A stretch of 64,000 nucleotides of DNA from Oscillatoriaceae cyanobacterium Prado104. GTDB lineage: Bacteria; Cyanobacteriota; Cyanobacteriia; Cyanobacteriales; Microcoleaceae. The stretch lies in contig JALOON010000023.1 in the NCBI GenBank assembly GCA_025454405.1, forward strand, positions 1 through 64,000, read 5' to 3'. Position 1 is the first letter of the stretch; the number at the start of each line of letters is the position of its first letter. The notes below the pieces were generated by a model. That model was not told the origin of the DNA. It worked only from the letters and a program-made list of their open reading frames with translations, and made no database searches. Of this stretch, positions 45,130 through 54,034 are shown piece after piece. The translations under genes and the position numbers were made by a program.

Positions 45130-46179
45130 ATGGGATCGACTCGCACAAGAATTGCAATAGATGCTATGGGTGGGGATCGCGCCCCCGCCGAGGTTGTGGC
45201 TGGAGCACTCAAGGCACAAGCTGAATTGGGAGTAGAGATTTTGCTCGTCGGCGACCCGCAGCAAATAGAAGACTCGCTCCGAGAGCAAGACGCGATCGAC
45301 CGCGTTTCTCCGGGTCAGCTAGAAATCGTTGCCTCTGAGGGAACGGTGGAAATGCACGAAGAACCTTTGAGCGCTCTCAAACGCAAGCCCAACGCTTCGA
45401 TTAACGTAGCGATGAATTTAGTTAAGCAGAAGCAAGCCGATGCTGTGGTATCTGCAGGTCACTCCGGCGCGGCGATGGCTGCGGCCCTGCTGAGGTTGGG
45501 GCGTCTCCCCGGTATCGATCGCCCCGCGATCGGTGCAGTTTTGCCGACAATGGTACCGGGCCGATCGGTACTAATTCTCGATGTCGGCGCTAATGTGGAC
45601 TGCCGCCCCAAATTTTTGGAACAGTTCGCTTTGATGGGAACGGTTTACAGTCAGTACGTACTCGGTGTCGCCGAACCGAAAATCGGGCTGCTGAATATCG
45701 GCGAAGAACCTTCTAAGGGCAATGATGCCGCCGTTCGCACCCACCAGTTGCTGGCGGACAATCCGAGAATTCCGTTTGTAGGCAATGCCGAAGGCCGCGA
45801 CGTGCTGTCGGGGAACTTTGACGCGATCGTCTGCGATGGCTTTGTCGGCAATGTTTTGCTAAAGTTTGCCGAAGCTGTGGGCGAAGTCGTGCTGCAAGTT
45901 CTCAAGGAAGAAATGGCTGCCGGACTGACCGATCGAGTTAGTCCTGCCCTGCTGCAACAAAGCCTCAAGGGTTTTAAACAGCGGGTAGATCACGTAGAAC
46001 ACGGCGGCGGTTTGCTGCTGGGAGTTGCTGGTGTTTGCATTATCAGTCACGGTTCCTCTCAAGCGCCCTCGATTTGCAATGCCGTTCGTTTGGCTAAGAG
46101 TGCTATTGACAACCGGGTACTCGATCGCATTCAATCGGAAAATCGCCCGAGCGTTCTGGAACAAGAAGCTAGGAATTAG
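45130..46179 (+). CDS. plsX: Phosphate acyltransferase PlsX
   Basis: Makes acyl-phosphate from acyl-ACP, the first step of phospholipid/glycolipid synthesis via PlsY. RIAIDAMGGDRAPAEVVAGA opens the protein, with SAGHSGAAMAAALLRLGRL, LDVGANVDCRP, GNAEGRDVLSG and DGFVGNVLLKFAEA. ATG 45130 (MGSTRTRIAIDAMGG) is preferred to 45076. It has 349 residues. It heads the plsX-fabH-fabD-plsC cluster, classical in cyanobacteria, right after the tnpB element. Confidence 0.97.
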   Translation: MGSTRTRIAIDAMGGDRAPAEVVAGALKAQAELGVEILLVGDPQQIEDSLREQDAIDRVSPGQLEIVASEGTVEMHEEPLSALKRKPNASINVAMNLVKQKQADAVVSAGHSGAAMAAALLRLGRLPGIDRPAIGAVLPTMVPGRSVLILDVGANVDCRPKFLEQFALMGTVYSQYVLGVAEPKIGLLNIGEEPSKGNDAAVRTHQLLADNPRIPFVGNAEGRDVLSGNFDAIVCDGFVGNVLLKFAEAVGEVVLQVLKEEMAAGLTDRVSPALLQQSLKGFKQRVDHVEHGGGLLLGVAGVCIISHGSSQAPSICNAVRLAKSAIDNRVLDRIQSENRPSVLEQEARN

Positions 46180-46191
46180 AGGCAGTGCGCG

Positions 46192-46312
46192 GAAATTAAA
46201 AATTAAAAATGCCCGATCGAAAAGGTAAAATCAAACAAGCTGTTTTACTTGCGTTGAGTAATTTCAGCCCGCTCTAAAAACTTTTAATTCGTAGTTTTTA
46301 ATTTTTAATTTC
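46192..46312. repeat. 18-bp perfect inverted repeat between plsX and fabH
   Basis: GAAATTAAAAATTAAAAA (46192-46209) and its exact inverse (46295-46312) bracket about 85 bp. The arms are AT-only heptamer-like units, so the pair may be a repeat element or a weak terminator-attenuator. Confidence 0.5.
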
Positions 46313-46340
46313 TCGGCCGATCGCTCAAAAATGGAGAATA

Positions 46341-47345
46341 ATGTTGTTGCAGCATTCAGGGTTTGGTATTGCCGTCACGGGTAGCGGGTCTTGCACGCCG
46401 CAGGTAACGCTTGATAATAACGGTTTGAGTCAGATGGTAGATACCTCTGATGAGTGGATTGTGGCGCGAACGGGAATTCGCTACCGCAGGCTGGCGGACG
46501 ATCGAACATCTCTTTGTGATTTAGCTGCCGAGGCATCGCGAAGGGCGATCGAAATGGCCCGCATCACGCCAACTGATATCGATCTGATCGTTTTGGCTAC
46601 GTCAACTGCTGATGATTTGTTCGGCAGCGCCAGTCAAATTCAGTATCAATTGGGCGCGACAAAAGCTGTGGCTTTCGATCTGACAGCGGCTTGTTCGGGT
46701 TTTGTTTTTGGCTTAGTTACTGCCTCGCAGTTTATTCGGACGGGAATTTATCAAAATGTTTTGTTGATCGGAGCAGATATTTTATCTCGTTGGGTAAATT
46801 GGAGCGATCGGGGGACTTGCATTTTGTTTGGAGATGGTGCCGGTGCAGTGGTGTTGCAAGCTTCAGAAACTGACAGTTTGTTGGGATTTGAAATTCGCAG
46901 CGACGGCACTCAAAATTCTTCTCTGAACTTGGCTTACAAAGCACAGCCAAAAGAATTAATTGATGGTGTGAGTATCGGACAGGGAGCATTTCATCCCATC
47001 ACGATGAACGGTCAAGAAATTTATCGTTTTGCTGTCAAGAAAGTACCGGAAGTTATCGAAAAAGCTATGTTTCGGGCAAATATCAGCGTTGAAGAAATTG
47101 ACTGGCTGCTGCTGCACCAAGCCAACCAGCGGATTCTTGATGCCGTCGCCCAAAGGCTGACCGTTCCAGCCGAAAAAGTAATCAGTAATTTAGCAAATTA
47201 CGGCAATACTTCAGCAGCTTCAATTCCCATTGCTTTGGATGAAGCCGTGCGCGATGGTAAGGTGAAAACTGGCGATACTATTGCTGCAGCCGGCTTCGGT
47301 GCGGGTTTGACTTGGGGTGCTGCTATTTTTAAATGGGGCAGGTAA
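46341..47345 (+). CDS. fabH: Beta-ketoacyl-ACP synthase III
   Basis: Starts fatty acid chains by condensing acetyl-CoA with malonyl-ACP. 334 residues: DTSDEWIVARTGIRYRRLAD, catalytic Cys in DLTAACSGFVFGL, His in WLLLHQANQRILDA and Asn in NLANYGNTSAASIPIAL. It starts at ATG 46341 with GGAG six bases upstream. Second gene of the lipid cluster. Confidence 0.97.
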   Translation: MLLQHSGFGIAVTGSGSCTPQVTLDNNGLSQMVDTSDEWIVARTGIRYRRLADDRTSLCDLAAEASRRAIEMARITPTDIDLIVLATSTADDLFGSASQIQYQLGATKAVAFDLTAACSGFVFGLVTASQFIRTGIYQNVLLIGADILSRWVNWSDRGTCILFGDGAGAVVLQASETDSLLGFEIRSDGTQNSSLNLAYKAQPKELIDGVSIGQGAFHPITMNGQEIYRFAVKKVPEVIEKAMFRANISVEEIDWLLLHQANQRILDAVAQRLTVPAEKVISNLANYGNTSAASIPIALDEAVRDGKVKTGDTIAAAGFGAGLTWGAAIFKWGR

Positions 47346-47406
47346 GCTGTGAATGCACCTAGATTGTCTGCGATGTTTGAGGGAGAGAGGGGAACAGGAT
47401 TTGATG

Positions 47407-47455
47407 TGACCAAAAAAACGGGATACAAGCCCCGTCCTTCTAGGACGGCTTTTCT
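47407..47455. mobile_element. Orphan left end of an IS200/IS605-type element
   Basis: GACCAAAAAAACGGGATAC, then AAGCCCCGTCCTTCTAGGAC and GGCTTTTCTT, aligns with the segment 63073-63120 just before the deleted tnpB, including the CCGTCC/GGACGG hairpin. No tnpA or tnpB is attached. Confidence 0.55.
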
Positions 47456-47580
47456 TGATTTCTAATATATTCCTTGGATCGGCCATTAAAATCTACAATT
47501 TAAATGCCGAACAGCTTAACACTTATCCTGTCGTCGTCGGCGGCTGCTTTCTCGCTCTGGCGATCGCCAGCCCCAACTAG
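47455..47580 (+). other. Possible small hydrophobic ORF or gene fragment
   Basis: 41 codons from TTG 47455: IFLGSAIKIYNLNAEQLNTY then PVVVGGCFLALAIASPN and stop. It looks like a single membrane helix with a structured head, and it starts exactly at the edge of the orphan element end. It may be the tail of a gene cut by that insertion, or a genuine small membrane protein. I do not recognise it. Confidence 0.3.
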
Positions 47581-47936
47581 TAAAATTTATGGTGCGAAAC
47601 CAGGCTGGCAGGCGATGGTTTAATTTGGCTCTTGATTTTTTTTAATTGCTGTGCATTGGAACGCTAAATGTTGAGTTTGAGGCTGAAAATCCAGCAGTAT
47701 TCGATCGGCGGTTGCTGGCTTGAAGTTAGTAATTATGCTGCCCATATTAATTGGCTCGAACCCTGCAAAATAATTTATCTAAAAAGTGCGTTAGTATGTT
47801 AAAATTATGAGTCGCGAGTAGAGAGTTCGTTAACCGAATAAAAATAGCGGATCGAAACTAGCGAATTCACGAGCGGGAAATCAAGAATTTTTGAGATCGC
47901 AAATTAGCAACTACCACTTAGCAAAATACCGGAAAA

Positions 47937-48815
47937 ATGACTAAAACAGCATGGGTATTTCCCGGACAAGGTTCCCAAGCGATCGGGATGGGTGCAGACT
48001 TAGTAAACTTGCCTAAAGCCAAGGCAAAACTCGAGCTAGCAGAAAAAATTTTAGGCTGGTCTGTACCGGAAATTTGCCAAAAAGAAGAACAACTGTCTCG
48101 CACTCTCTACACTCAGCCCTGCTTGTATGTTGTAGAAAGTATTTTGACAGATCTAGTGCGCGAAAAGAGTGAGCGGCCAGCAGTTGTTGCCGGTCACAGT
48201 TTGGGAGAATACGTTGCTCTCTACGCAGCAGGGGTGTTTGACTTTGAAACAGGATTGCGCTTGGTAAAACGCCGGGCCGAACTGATGGACAGTGCCTCCG
48301 GCGGGCAAATGGTAGCCCTGATCGGCTTCGACAGACAGCAACTCGAACTGCAAATTCAATACAGTTCAGATGTAGTGCTGGCAAACGACAACAGCGACGC
48401 CCAAGTCGTGATTTCGGGAACGCCAAAAGCAGTAGAAGAATTGCTGGGTAAAATAAAAGTAAAACGCGCAGTTAAATTGAATGTTTCCGGGGCGTTTCAC
48501 TCTCCGCTGATGGCACCGGTAGCTGGGGAGTTTCAACAAGTTTTAAAAGCAGCCAAATTTGCTGATGCTAAGACTTTAGTACTTTCTAATGCCGAACCGA
48601 TCGCGACTACCAGCGGATCTGTTTTGAAGCAGCGCTTGACTCACCAAATGACTCAAGGCGTGCGCTGGCGAGAAATTTCCCAGCAGTTGCCCCTGCAAGG
48701 GATCGATCGGGTTTTGGAAATTGGACCGGGTAAAGTTCTCACGGGTTTGATCAAACGGACTTGTCCCGATTTAGAACTGGTAAATATTAGCAGTGTTACA
48801 GATTTGCCCGGTTAA
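47937..48815 (+). CDS. fabD: Malonyl-CoA:ACP transacylase
   Basis: Loads malonyl groups on ACP. 292 residues: TAWVFPGQGSQAIGMG, catalytic Ser in VAGHSLGEYVALYAAG, RAELMDSASGG, His in SGAFHSPLM and VLEIGPGKVLTGLIKR. The start at ATG 47937 begins the standard MTKTAWVFPGQG. There is a 590-bp gap to fabH, longer than usual because of the orphan insertion end and fragment. Confidence 0.97.
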   Translation: MTKTAWVFPGQGSQAIGMGADLVNLPKAKAKLELAEKILGWSVPEICQKEEQLSRTLYTQPCLYVVESILTDLVREKSERPAVVAGHSLGEYVALYAAGVFDFETGLRLVKRRAELMDSASGGQMVALIGFDRQQLELQIQYSSDVVLANDNSDAQVVISGTPKAVEELLGKIKVKRAVKLNVSGAFHSPLMAPVAGEFQQVLKAAKFADAKTLVLSNAEPIATTSGSVLKQRLTHQMTQGVRWREISQQLPLQGIDRVLEIGPGKVLTGLIKRTCPDLELVNISSVTDLPG

Positions 48816-48897
48816 TCGCACTTTAACCTGCTCTTAAAGAACACGCGATAAATTGCCAGACCGCAGTGGCTCGATCGCTAATGAAAAACCGCACCGC

Positions 48898-48936
48898 AAC
48901 AGGCAATTAGATAAGATTTGCCTGTTGTGTTATTTG
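48898..48936 (+). terminator. Probable terminator after fabD
   Basis: CAACAGGCAA (48898-48907) pairs with TTGCCTGTTG (48918-48927) around a 10-nt loop and is followed by TGTTATTT. If functional, it ends the plsX-fabH-fabD message before the inserted pair. Confidence 0.6.
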
Positions 48937-49060
48937 GGCAATCGACCCGCGATCGCCAGCGAAAAGCTGAATTAAAAATGTAAAATTGAGGTGCAGCCCG
49001 AGCGATCGCCGAACTTTGAGCTACACTGGGCATAAAAACCAAGCTTATCGGGTAGTTTGT

Positions 49061-49780
49061 ATGAAAAAAGCCGTTTATTGGTTGATGGGCGACAAGGCAG
49101 GCAGAGTCATCATAGGCGCGTGGAACTGGCTGTGGGGATTACCCGTAGAATCCGGCGGTAAAGTAGCAGTAGCAGTAGCCGAAGAGTCCCTGCGATCGAT
49201 GCAAGAATCGGTGCAAAAACTGGCAGCAGCAGTTGCAACTCAAGTTGCAGCCTACCAACGGGCAAAAACTAAATATGAAGAAAAAGTCAGGGAAATGCAA
49301 ACATTGGAACGCCAAGCAAAGACGGCCAAGCGCAACGGCAACGACGAAGCAGCCCGCTTGGCAATGTCAAAAGCAATTCAAGTAGAAAAGATTCTGCCGC
49401 AGTTGGAAACTCAAGTACAACAAGCCGAACATTACGTTACTGCTGCTAAAGATAAGCTAAATCGAGAACGGATGAAACTCGAAGCCTATAAAACCGACAT
49501 GCAAAATATGAAAGATATGGCAGAGATTAACGCAGCCCTCGAAGCCATAGCTAAAGTTAACAACGACCTGAATATCGATTCCGCGCGATCGCAGTTCGAG
49601 CAAGCCAAAAATGCCGTCGAACGCCACAACCTCGAACAGCAAGCCTTAGCAGAATTCTCCGAAAACCCGCAAGAAAAACTCGAGGCAGAATTAGAAAACA
49701 TGACTCTAGACGATGAAGTTAATCGCAGGCTGGAAATGTTAGACGATGACGATTCTGACGACAAACAACTTCCCAATTGA
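49061..49780 (+). CDS. PspA/IM30-like coiled-coil protein
   Basis: 239 residues. The first 30 (MKKAVYWLMGDKAGRVIIGA then WNWLWGLP) form an amphipathic, Trp-rich membrane-contact helix rather than the MGLFDR start of Vipp1. The rest is a long coiled coil with PspA-like spacing (SLRSMQESVQKLAAAVATQV, then KTAKRNGNDEAARLAMSKAI) and an acidic tail (LDDDDSDD). It belongs to the PspA/ESCRT-III-like superfamily by pattern, but is distant. ATG 49061 is chosen. It lies 9 bp before the substrate-binding gene, clearly co-transcribed with it. Confidence 0.75.
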   Translation: MKKAVYWLMGDKAGRVIIGAWNWLWGLPVESGGKVAVAVAEESLRSMQESVQKLAAAVATQVAAYQRAKTKYEEKVREMQTLERQAKTAKRNGNDEAARLAMSKAIQVEKILPQLETQVQQAEHYVTAAKDKLNRERMKLEAYKTDMQNMKDMAEINAALEAIAKVNNDLNIDSARSQFEQAKNAVERHNLEQQALAEFSENPQEKLEAELENMTLDDEVNRRLEMLDDDDSDDKQLPN

Positions 49781-49789
49781 GGAAAATTT

Positions 49790-50734
49790 ATGACTAAGAG
49801 TAGCGGACCTCCCCCGATCGTTTTTATTCTGTTATTTTTGTTGCTCGCCGGTGGTGGTTGGTTCTTTTTTCTGAACAAACCAGCAGAACAAAACAGCGGC
49901 GGAAATCCGACTCCGCCACCCTCCCCCACCGGCAATGTCAATCCTCCTCCCGCACCAATCGCAGGTGGGGGAGCACCGCCCGTTAACGCAACTTCCTTTA
50001 CCTTGCCAGCTTCCGTAGCTGCGGGTACGGCGGTGAGAATTGACGGTTCTACCAGCATGGTGACTATCAATCAAAACCTCAAGAACGGCTTTCAAGCCAA
50101 GTTTTCCGGCACTACAGTTGATACTAAAGCTAACGGTTCTGAAAAGGGAATTCAGGATTTGATAGCGGGAACAGCCGATATTGCAGCGGTATCGCGACCT
50201 TTGACAGCCCAAGAACAAAGTCAGGGTTTGGCTGCGGTACCGGTTGCTTTGGATAGAATTGCGATCGTCGTTGGTGCAAACAATCCCTTCGCGGGAGGTT
50301 TAACCTCGGCTCAAGTTCAAGATGTTTTTAAGGGAAACGTTCAAGATTGGTCGCAAGTCGGCGGCCCCGCCGGACTGGTTAAGGTAATTAACAGACCTCA
50401 AATTAGTGGCACTCACCAAACTTTTAAAGAACAAGTGCTTGGAGGCGCTAATTTTGGGACTGGGGCGAATATTACCACGCTCGATCGAGATGCTACAACT
50501 CCCCTGCTGCAAGCTTTGGGCAATAACGGTATCGGCTACGCTACGTTCGCTCAAGTCGCGAATCAGAAAACTGTGCGAGTAGTGCCTGTAGACGGCGCGA
50601 CGCCGGATGCTCCCAATTACCGCTACCAGCGACAGTTGTACTATGCTTACAAAAACCCTCCCAGTCAAGCAGTCAAGGATTTCTTGGGTTACGTGACTTC
50701 CCCGGAAGGACAAAAAGCGATGCTTGCGGAATAA
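49790..50734 (+). CDS. Membrane-anchored PstS-like substrate-binding protein
   Basis: 314 residues. One N-terminal TM anchor (about 9-27, IVFILLFLLLAGGGWFFFL) and a Pro/Gly-rich linker (to about 75) lead to a periplasmic PstS-type domain: DGSTSMVTINQNLKNGFQAK, DTKANGSEKGIQDLIAGTAD, AAVSRPLTAQEQ, NDINPFAG-like loop VVGANNPFAGGLTSAQVQDV and GYVTSPEGQKAM. It has no lipobox and no pst permease genes nearby, so it is probably not a classical transporter component. It is paired with the PspA-like gene inside the lipid-synthesis cluster. Confidence 0.85.
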   Translation: MTKSSGPPPIVFILLFLLLAGGGWFFFLNKPAEQNSGGNPTPPPSPTGNVNPPPAPIAGGGAPPVNATSFTLPASVAAGTAVRIDGSTSMVTINQNLKNGFQAKFSGTTVDTKANGSEKGIQDLIAGTADIAAVSRPLTAQEQSQGLAAVPVALDRIAIVVGANNPFAGGLTSAQVQDVFKGNVQDWSQVGGPAGLVKVINRPQISGTHQTFKEQVLGGANFGTGANITTLDRDATTPLLQALGNNGIGYATFAQVANQKTVRVVPVDGATPDAPNYRYQRQLYYAYKNPPSQAVKDFLGYVTSPEGQKAMLAE

Positions 50735-50838
50735 TCAACAGGACTTGGTACAGTGCGTTGCTTTGGCAATTTTCGTCGCGATTTGAAGTGACTCCCAACG
50801 CGGTAGAATTCGGTGTAATTTAAAATCTCAGGTTTTTT

Positions 50839-51477
50839 GTGAGCAAAAGTCGCGAACCAGTAGAGAGTTTGATTCTCTACCATTTATTCAAGTGGTCAGT
50901 TGTCAGCCCGATGCTGCACGTTTACTTTCGAGGTCGCATTTACGGTGCAGAAAATGTGCCTGCCTCCGGGCCGCTGGTGGTTGTCAGCAATCACGCCAGC
51001 GATTTTGACCCGCCAATTTTGTCTAATTGCATGAGGCGGCCGGTGGCTTTTATGGCGAAGGAAGAGTTATTTAAAGTTCCTATTTTGAAGCAGGCGATCT
51101 CGCTTTACGGTGCTTATCCGGTGAAGCGAGAAAGCGCAGATCGCAGTGCAATTCGATCGGCTCTCAATTCTTTGGAAAACGGCTGGGCAACAGGGGTTTT
51201 TTTGCAGGGAACTCGAACTCCTGACGGCAGAATTACCGATCCTAAATTGGGGGCAGCGCTGATAGCTGCTAAGGCGAAAGCACCGCTGTTACCCGTTAGT
51301 TTGTGGGGAACTCACGCGATCGCCAATAAAGGTTCGCTGCTGCCAAAACCCGTGCCGCTAACGGTGCGAATTGGCAATTTAATTGAAGCACCCGTTTCGT
51401 CCGATCGCGCCGAGTTGGAAGCCTTGACTCAAAAATGTGCCCGCGAGATTAATTCCATGCACGATTTAGGTCGCTGA
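50839..51477 (+). CDS. plsC: 1-acyl-sn-glycerol-3-phosphate acyltransferase
   Basis: Makes phosphatidic acid from lysophosphatidate. 212 residues: block I HX4D in VSNHASDFDPP, block II around KEELFKVPILKQAISLYGAY with VKRES, block III FLQGTRTPDG (QGTR in place of the common EGTR) and block IV PLLPVSLWGTHA. It starts at GTG 50839. Last gene of the plsX-fabH-fabD-plsC set, separated from fabD by the inserted PspA/PstS-like pair. Confidence 0.95.
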   Translation: MSKSREPVESLILYHLFKWSVVSPMLHVYFRGRIYGAENVPASGPLVVVSNHASDFDPPILSNCMRRPVAFMAKEELFKVPILKQAISLYGAYPVKRESADRSAIRSALNSLENGWATGVFLQGTRTPDGRITDPKLGAALIAAKAKAPLLPVSLWGTHAIANKGSLLPKPVPLTVRIGNLIEAPVSSDRAELEALTQKCAREINSMHDLGR

Positions 51478-51561
51478 TTTAGATATTGGCAATTACTAAC
51501 TGGTTGCAACTTAGAATGTAGCGAAGCGCCCGTCATTCGAGTAGGTCAAACTATACATACA

Positions 51562-51585
51562 AAACCCGCCTACGCGGGTTTGGTG
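51562..51585 (+). terminator. Hairpin downstream of plsC
   Basis: AAACCCGC-CTAC-GCGGGTTT is a perfect 8-bp stem 84 bp after plsC. The T-tract is limited to the stem's own TTT. Confidence 0.45.
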
Positions 51586-51600
51586 GAATAAAGGGGTTAT

Positions 51601-51721
51601 TGTTAATTTTTCTGATAATTAATAGCGAATCGCCCTTAAAAAGTAATCCGGTGGTAAACTTCGGCTAGTGGCAGTTCTATATTTAAGCAGTTCTATATTT
51701 AAACTGTGCAGTTCGATCGCC
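51601..51721 (-). pseudogene. Duplicated 3' tail of a Uma2 gene
   Basis: This segment repeats 53343-53447, the last codons and downstream flank of the Uma2 gene at 53378-53989, with three substitutions plus a 16-bp internal tandem duplication (GCAGTTCTATATTTAA). It ends 14 bp before the next Uma2 gene. It is a non-functional copy. Confidence 0.8.
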
Positions 51722-51735
51722 TCCGCTTCGCCCGT

Positions 51736-52356
51736 TCATGAAAAATTGAGTTTCTGAAATAAATCGGCAACCGGCAGAGTAAAACCGGGGACAATCTCTT
51801 CTCCATCAAGGGAATCAACAGATTTAAGGAGGCGATCGGGTTCTTCGGCCGATCGATACACCAAAATATACTTTTGTTTTGGCTGAATTACCCAAACCAA
51901 ATGCGCTCCATTCTCAAAATATTCTACCAGCTTGCTATCAATTTCTTCTACTGTATTGCTAGGAGATAAAATTTCCACCGCCAGATCCGGCGCGCCTTCG
52001 AGAAAGCCATCGGGCATTTCATCCAACCCCTGCAAGCGTTCCTTAGCCATGAAAGAAATATCGGGCGATCGCTTGTTTCCAGATTTCATCTTGAAAGCAG
52101 TGCTGGAATCGAACATCGCGCCTAGGTTTTGCAGGCGGACATAACCACCGAGCAAAATCATCAATATACTGCAAATATAACCGTGTTTTGCACCCGAATT
52201 TCCCATGTCAATTAGTTCTCCATTTACAAGTTCGTAGCGGTGTCCGTCTCGATCGAGTGCCATAAATTCGGCATCAGTCCAGATTTTTTTATCCGCTGGT
52301 GTTTCCAGTAGGTTATCGGTTGAATTTTCCGTTTGGTTTTGAATTAGAGCAGTCAT
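51736..52356 (-). CDS. Uma2 family endonuclease-like protein
   Basis: 206 residues: WTDAEFMALDRDGHRYELVN and GELIDMGNSGAKHGYI, then KRSPDISFM, AVEILSPSNTVEEIDSKLVE (the D-E-x-K core of the PD-(D/E)XK fold) and YFENGAHLVWVIQPKQKYIL. Same family as the genes at 6290 and 53378 but with different sequence, so not a recent duplicate of either. Function unknown; often amplified in cyanobacteria. Confidence 0.88.
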   Translation of the reverse strand: MTALIQNQTENSTDNLLETPADKKIWTDAEFMALDRDGHRYELVNGELIDMGNSGAKHGYICSILMILLGGYVRLQNLGAMFDSSTAFKMKSGNKRSPDISFMAKERLQGLDEMPDGFLEGAPDLAVEILSPSNTVEEIDSKLVEYFENGAHLVWVIQPKQKYILVYRSAEEPDRLLKSVDSLDGEEIVPGFTLPVADLFQKLNFS

Positions 52357-52528
52357 AGCTTTCTCCTAAAATTATATTTCTCTAGCAGTTATCATGCCCC
52401 ATGAGGTATACCAGATTCTTTGAATGTTAGGCTTGTCGAGCGTTTGTCTGTACCTCACCTATCTGAGAAAGGCTATAGTTAAACAGAGTGTAGAAAATCG
52501 CTCCCTATTAGGGATTGTAGGCTTAGCA

Positions 52529-53299
52529 TCAAAAATGCGCAACATAACCGCCATCAACAGCCAACACCTGACCCGTGATGTAAGATGCTGCAGGAGAAGC
52601 AAAGAAAGCAACTGCACCTGCAATTTCTTGCGGATCTCCCCAACGACCGAGAGAAGTTCGGTTTTTTAACCATTTTGCAATCTCATCATCAGCAACAATA
52701 TCTGAGTTGCTTTCTGTTGCAAAAAAACCGGGAGCAACTGCATTAACTGTGATGCCAAAAGTTCCAAGTTCGGCCGCTAGCGCGCGAGTTAGAGATTCTA
52801 GTCCTCCTTTTGCAGTAGTGTAAACAGCGTCGCCTGCACCTGCAATTTGACTCGCGATCGATGTTATGTTGATGATTCTTCCCTCACCCTTTTCTACCAT
52901 CAGGCGCGCGGCTTCTCGCGACAAATTGAACGGTGAAATCAGATCGGCTTCTAGCAAACGACGCATTGCATTCATTTCAAAATCAAACAATCCGCGACGA
53001 TCTCGCATTCCCACATTATTGACGAGAATATCCAAACAATTGTACTTTTCGCGAATCTCACCAAATGCTTTTTTTACTGCAGCTTCATCTGTCACGTCAA
53101 ATTGCAAAGAAGAGGCTAAACCGCCTTTTGATTCAATAGCTGCAACTGCTCGATCGAGCCGTTCGAGACTCCTCCCATTAACGATAACGCGCGCGCCCGC
53201 TTTAGCAAGTAACTTGGCAATTTCCAGCCCCAATCCTTGTCCCGATCCAGTTACTAAAGCAACTTTTCCATCTAATGAGAACTCAGATAATGCCACCAT
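52529..53299 (-). CDS. Short-chain dehydrogenase/reductase
   Basis: 256 residues of the classical SDR family. The cofactor loop is LVTGSGQGLGLEIAKLL and VNGRSLERLD after strand 2 favours NADP(H). NNVGMRDRRG, catalytic Ser-Tyr-Lys in ITSIASQIAGAGDAVYTTAK and C-terminal ASPAASYITGQVLAVDGGY complete the enzyme. The pattern resembles gluconate 5-dehydrogenase or 3-oxoacyl reductase; the substrate is not deducible. It lies between two Uma2 genes. Confidence 0.92.
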   Translation of the reverse strand: MVALSEFSLDGKVALVTGSGQGLGLEIAKLLAKAGARVIVNGRSLERLDRAVAAIESKGGLASSLQFDVTDEAAVKKAFGEIREKYNCLDILVNNVGMRDRRGLFDFEMNAMRRLLEADLISPFNLSREAARLMVEKGEGRIINITSIASQIAGAGDAVYTTAKGGLESLTRALAAELGTFGITVNAVAPGFFATESNSDIVADDEIAKWLKNRTSLGRWGDPQEIAGAVAFFASPAASYITGQVLAVDGGYVAHF

Positions 53300-53377
53300 A
53301 TTTGCTTTCCGAAATTATTCTCGATCGACCCCGCACGAGCATTGTTACTTTTTCTGATAATTAATAGCGAATCGCCC

Positions 53378-53989
53378 TTAAAAAGTAATCCGGCGGTAAA
53401 CTTCGGTTAGTGGCAGTTCTATATTTAAACTGTGCAGTTCGATCGCCCCTTCAAGCCCTTCGCAAACTTGCCACTGCCAGCGATCGCTACTCGGGCGATC
53501 GGCATTATAATATTGCTCGATATATGGTTCCGTTTGACTTACCAGCAGGTATTCGCAAAAACTGGGAATCGAGCGGTATTTTCGGAACTTTTCACTTCGA
53601 TCGTAAGCTTCAGTCGATGGCGAAAGCACTTCCACAATCAACAAAGGATTGAGAATTTCATCGGTACGAGATCCGTTGAATTCCGGTGCGCCATCAATTA
53701 CCATAACGTCGCAATAAGTTCCGTGGTTAAATCTCGGAATCCAAATTCGCAAGTCACCGTTATACAATCTAAAATTGGTGTCTCTCAGCAAAAATCCCAA
53801 ATAAATTAACAAGTTACAGGCGATCGCGCTGTGGGTTTCCGAACCTCCGGGCATAGCAATAATTTCTCCATTACAATATTCGTGACGTTCCTCAGCGGTT
53901 TCCTCGATCGCCCGATATTCATCCAGAGTCAAGCGATTTTTTGTCGCATTTGCAGAAAGGTTTGGCGGGTTAGTTGAAGCAATCGCCAC
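53378..53989 (-). CDS. Uma2 family endonuclease-like protein
   Basis: 203 residues: RLTLDEYRAIEETAEERHEY, CNGEIIAMPGGSETHSAIAC, the core YCDVMVIDGAPEF and LLIVEVLSPSTEAYDRSEKF with the basic residues of the following helix (RKYRSIPSFCEYLLVSQTEP). Third Uma2 gene of the window. Its 3' end has been copied to 51601-51721. Confidence 0.88.
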   Translation of the reverse strand: MAIASTNPPNLSANATKNRLTLDEYRAIEETAEERHEYCNGEIIAMPGGSETHSAIACNLLIYLGFLLRDTNFRLYNGDLRIWIPRFNHGTYCDVMVIDGAPEFNGSRTDEILNPLLIVEVLSPSTEAYDRSEKFRKYRSIPSFCEYLLVSQTEPYIEQYYNADRPSSDRWQWQVCEGLEGAIELHSLNIELPLTEVYRRITF

Positions 53990-54034
53990 GATCGCACCTC
54001 CTAAATACTTACTAAATCATTGGAATTTTAACAA

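Noticed and set aside
49790..50734. Phosphate ABC transporter operon
   Set aside because: Only a PstS-like domain with a TM anchor is present; no PstA, PstB or PstC genes are adjacent.
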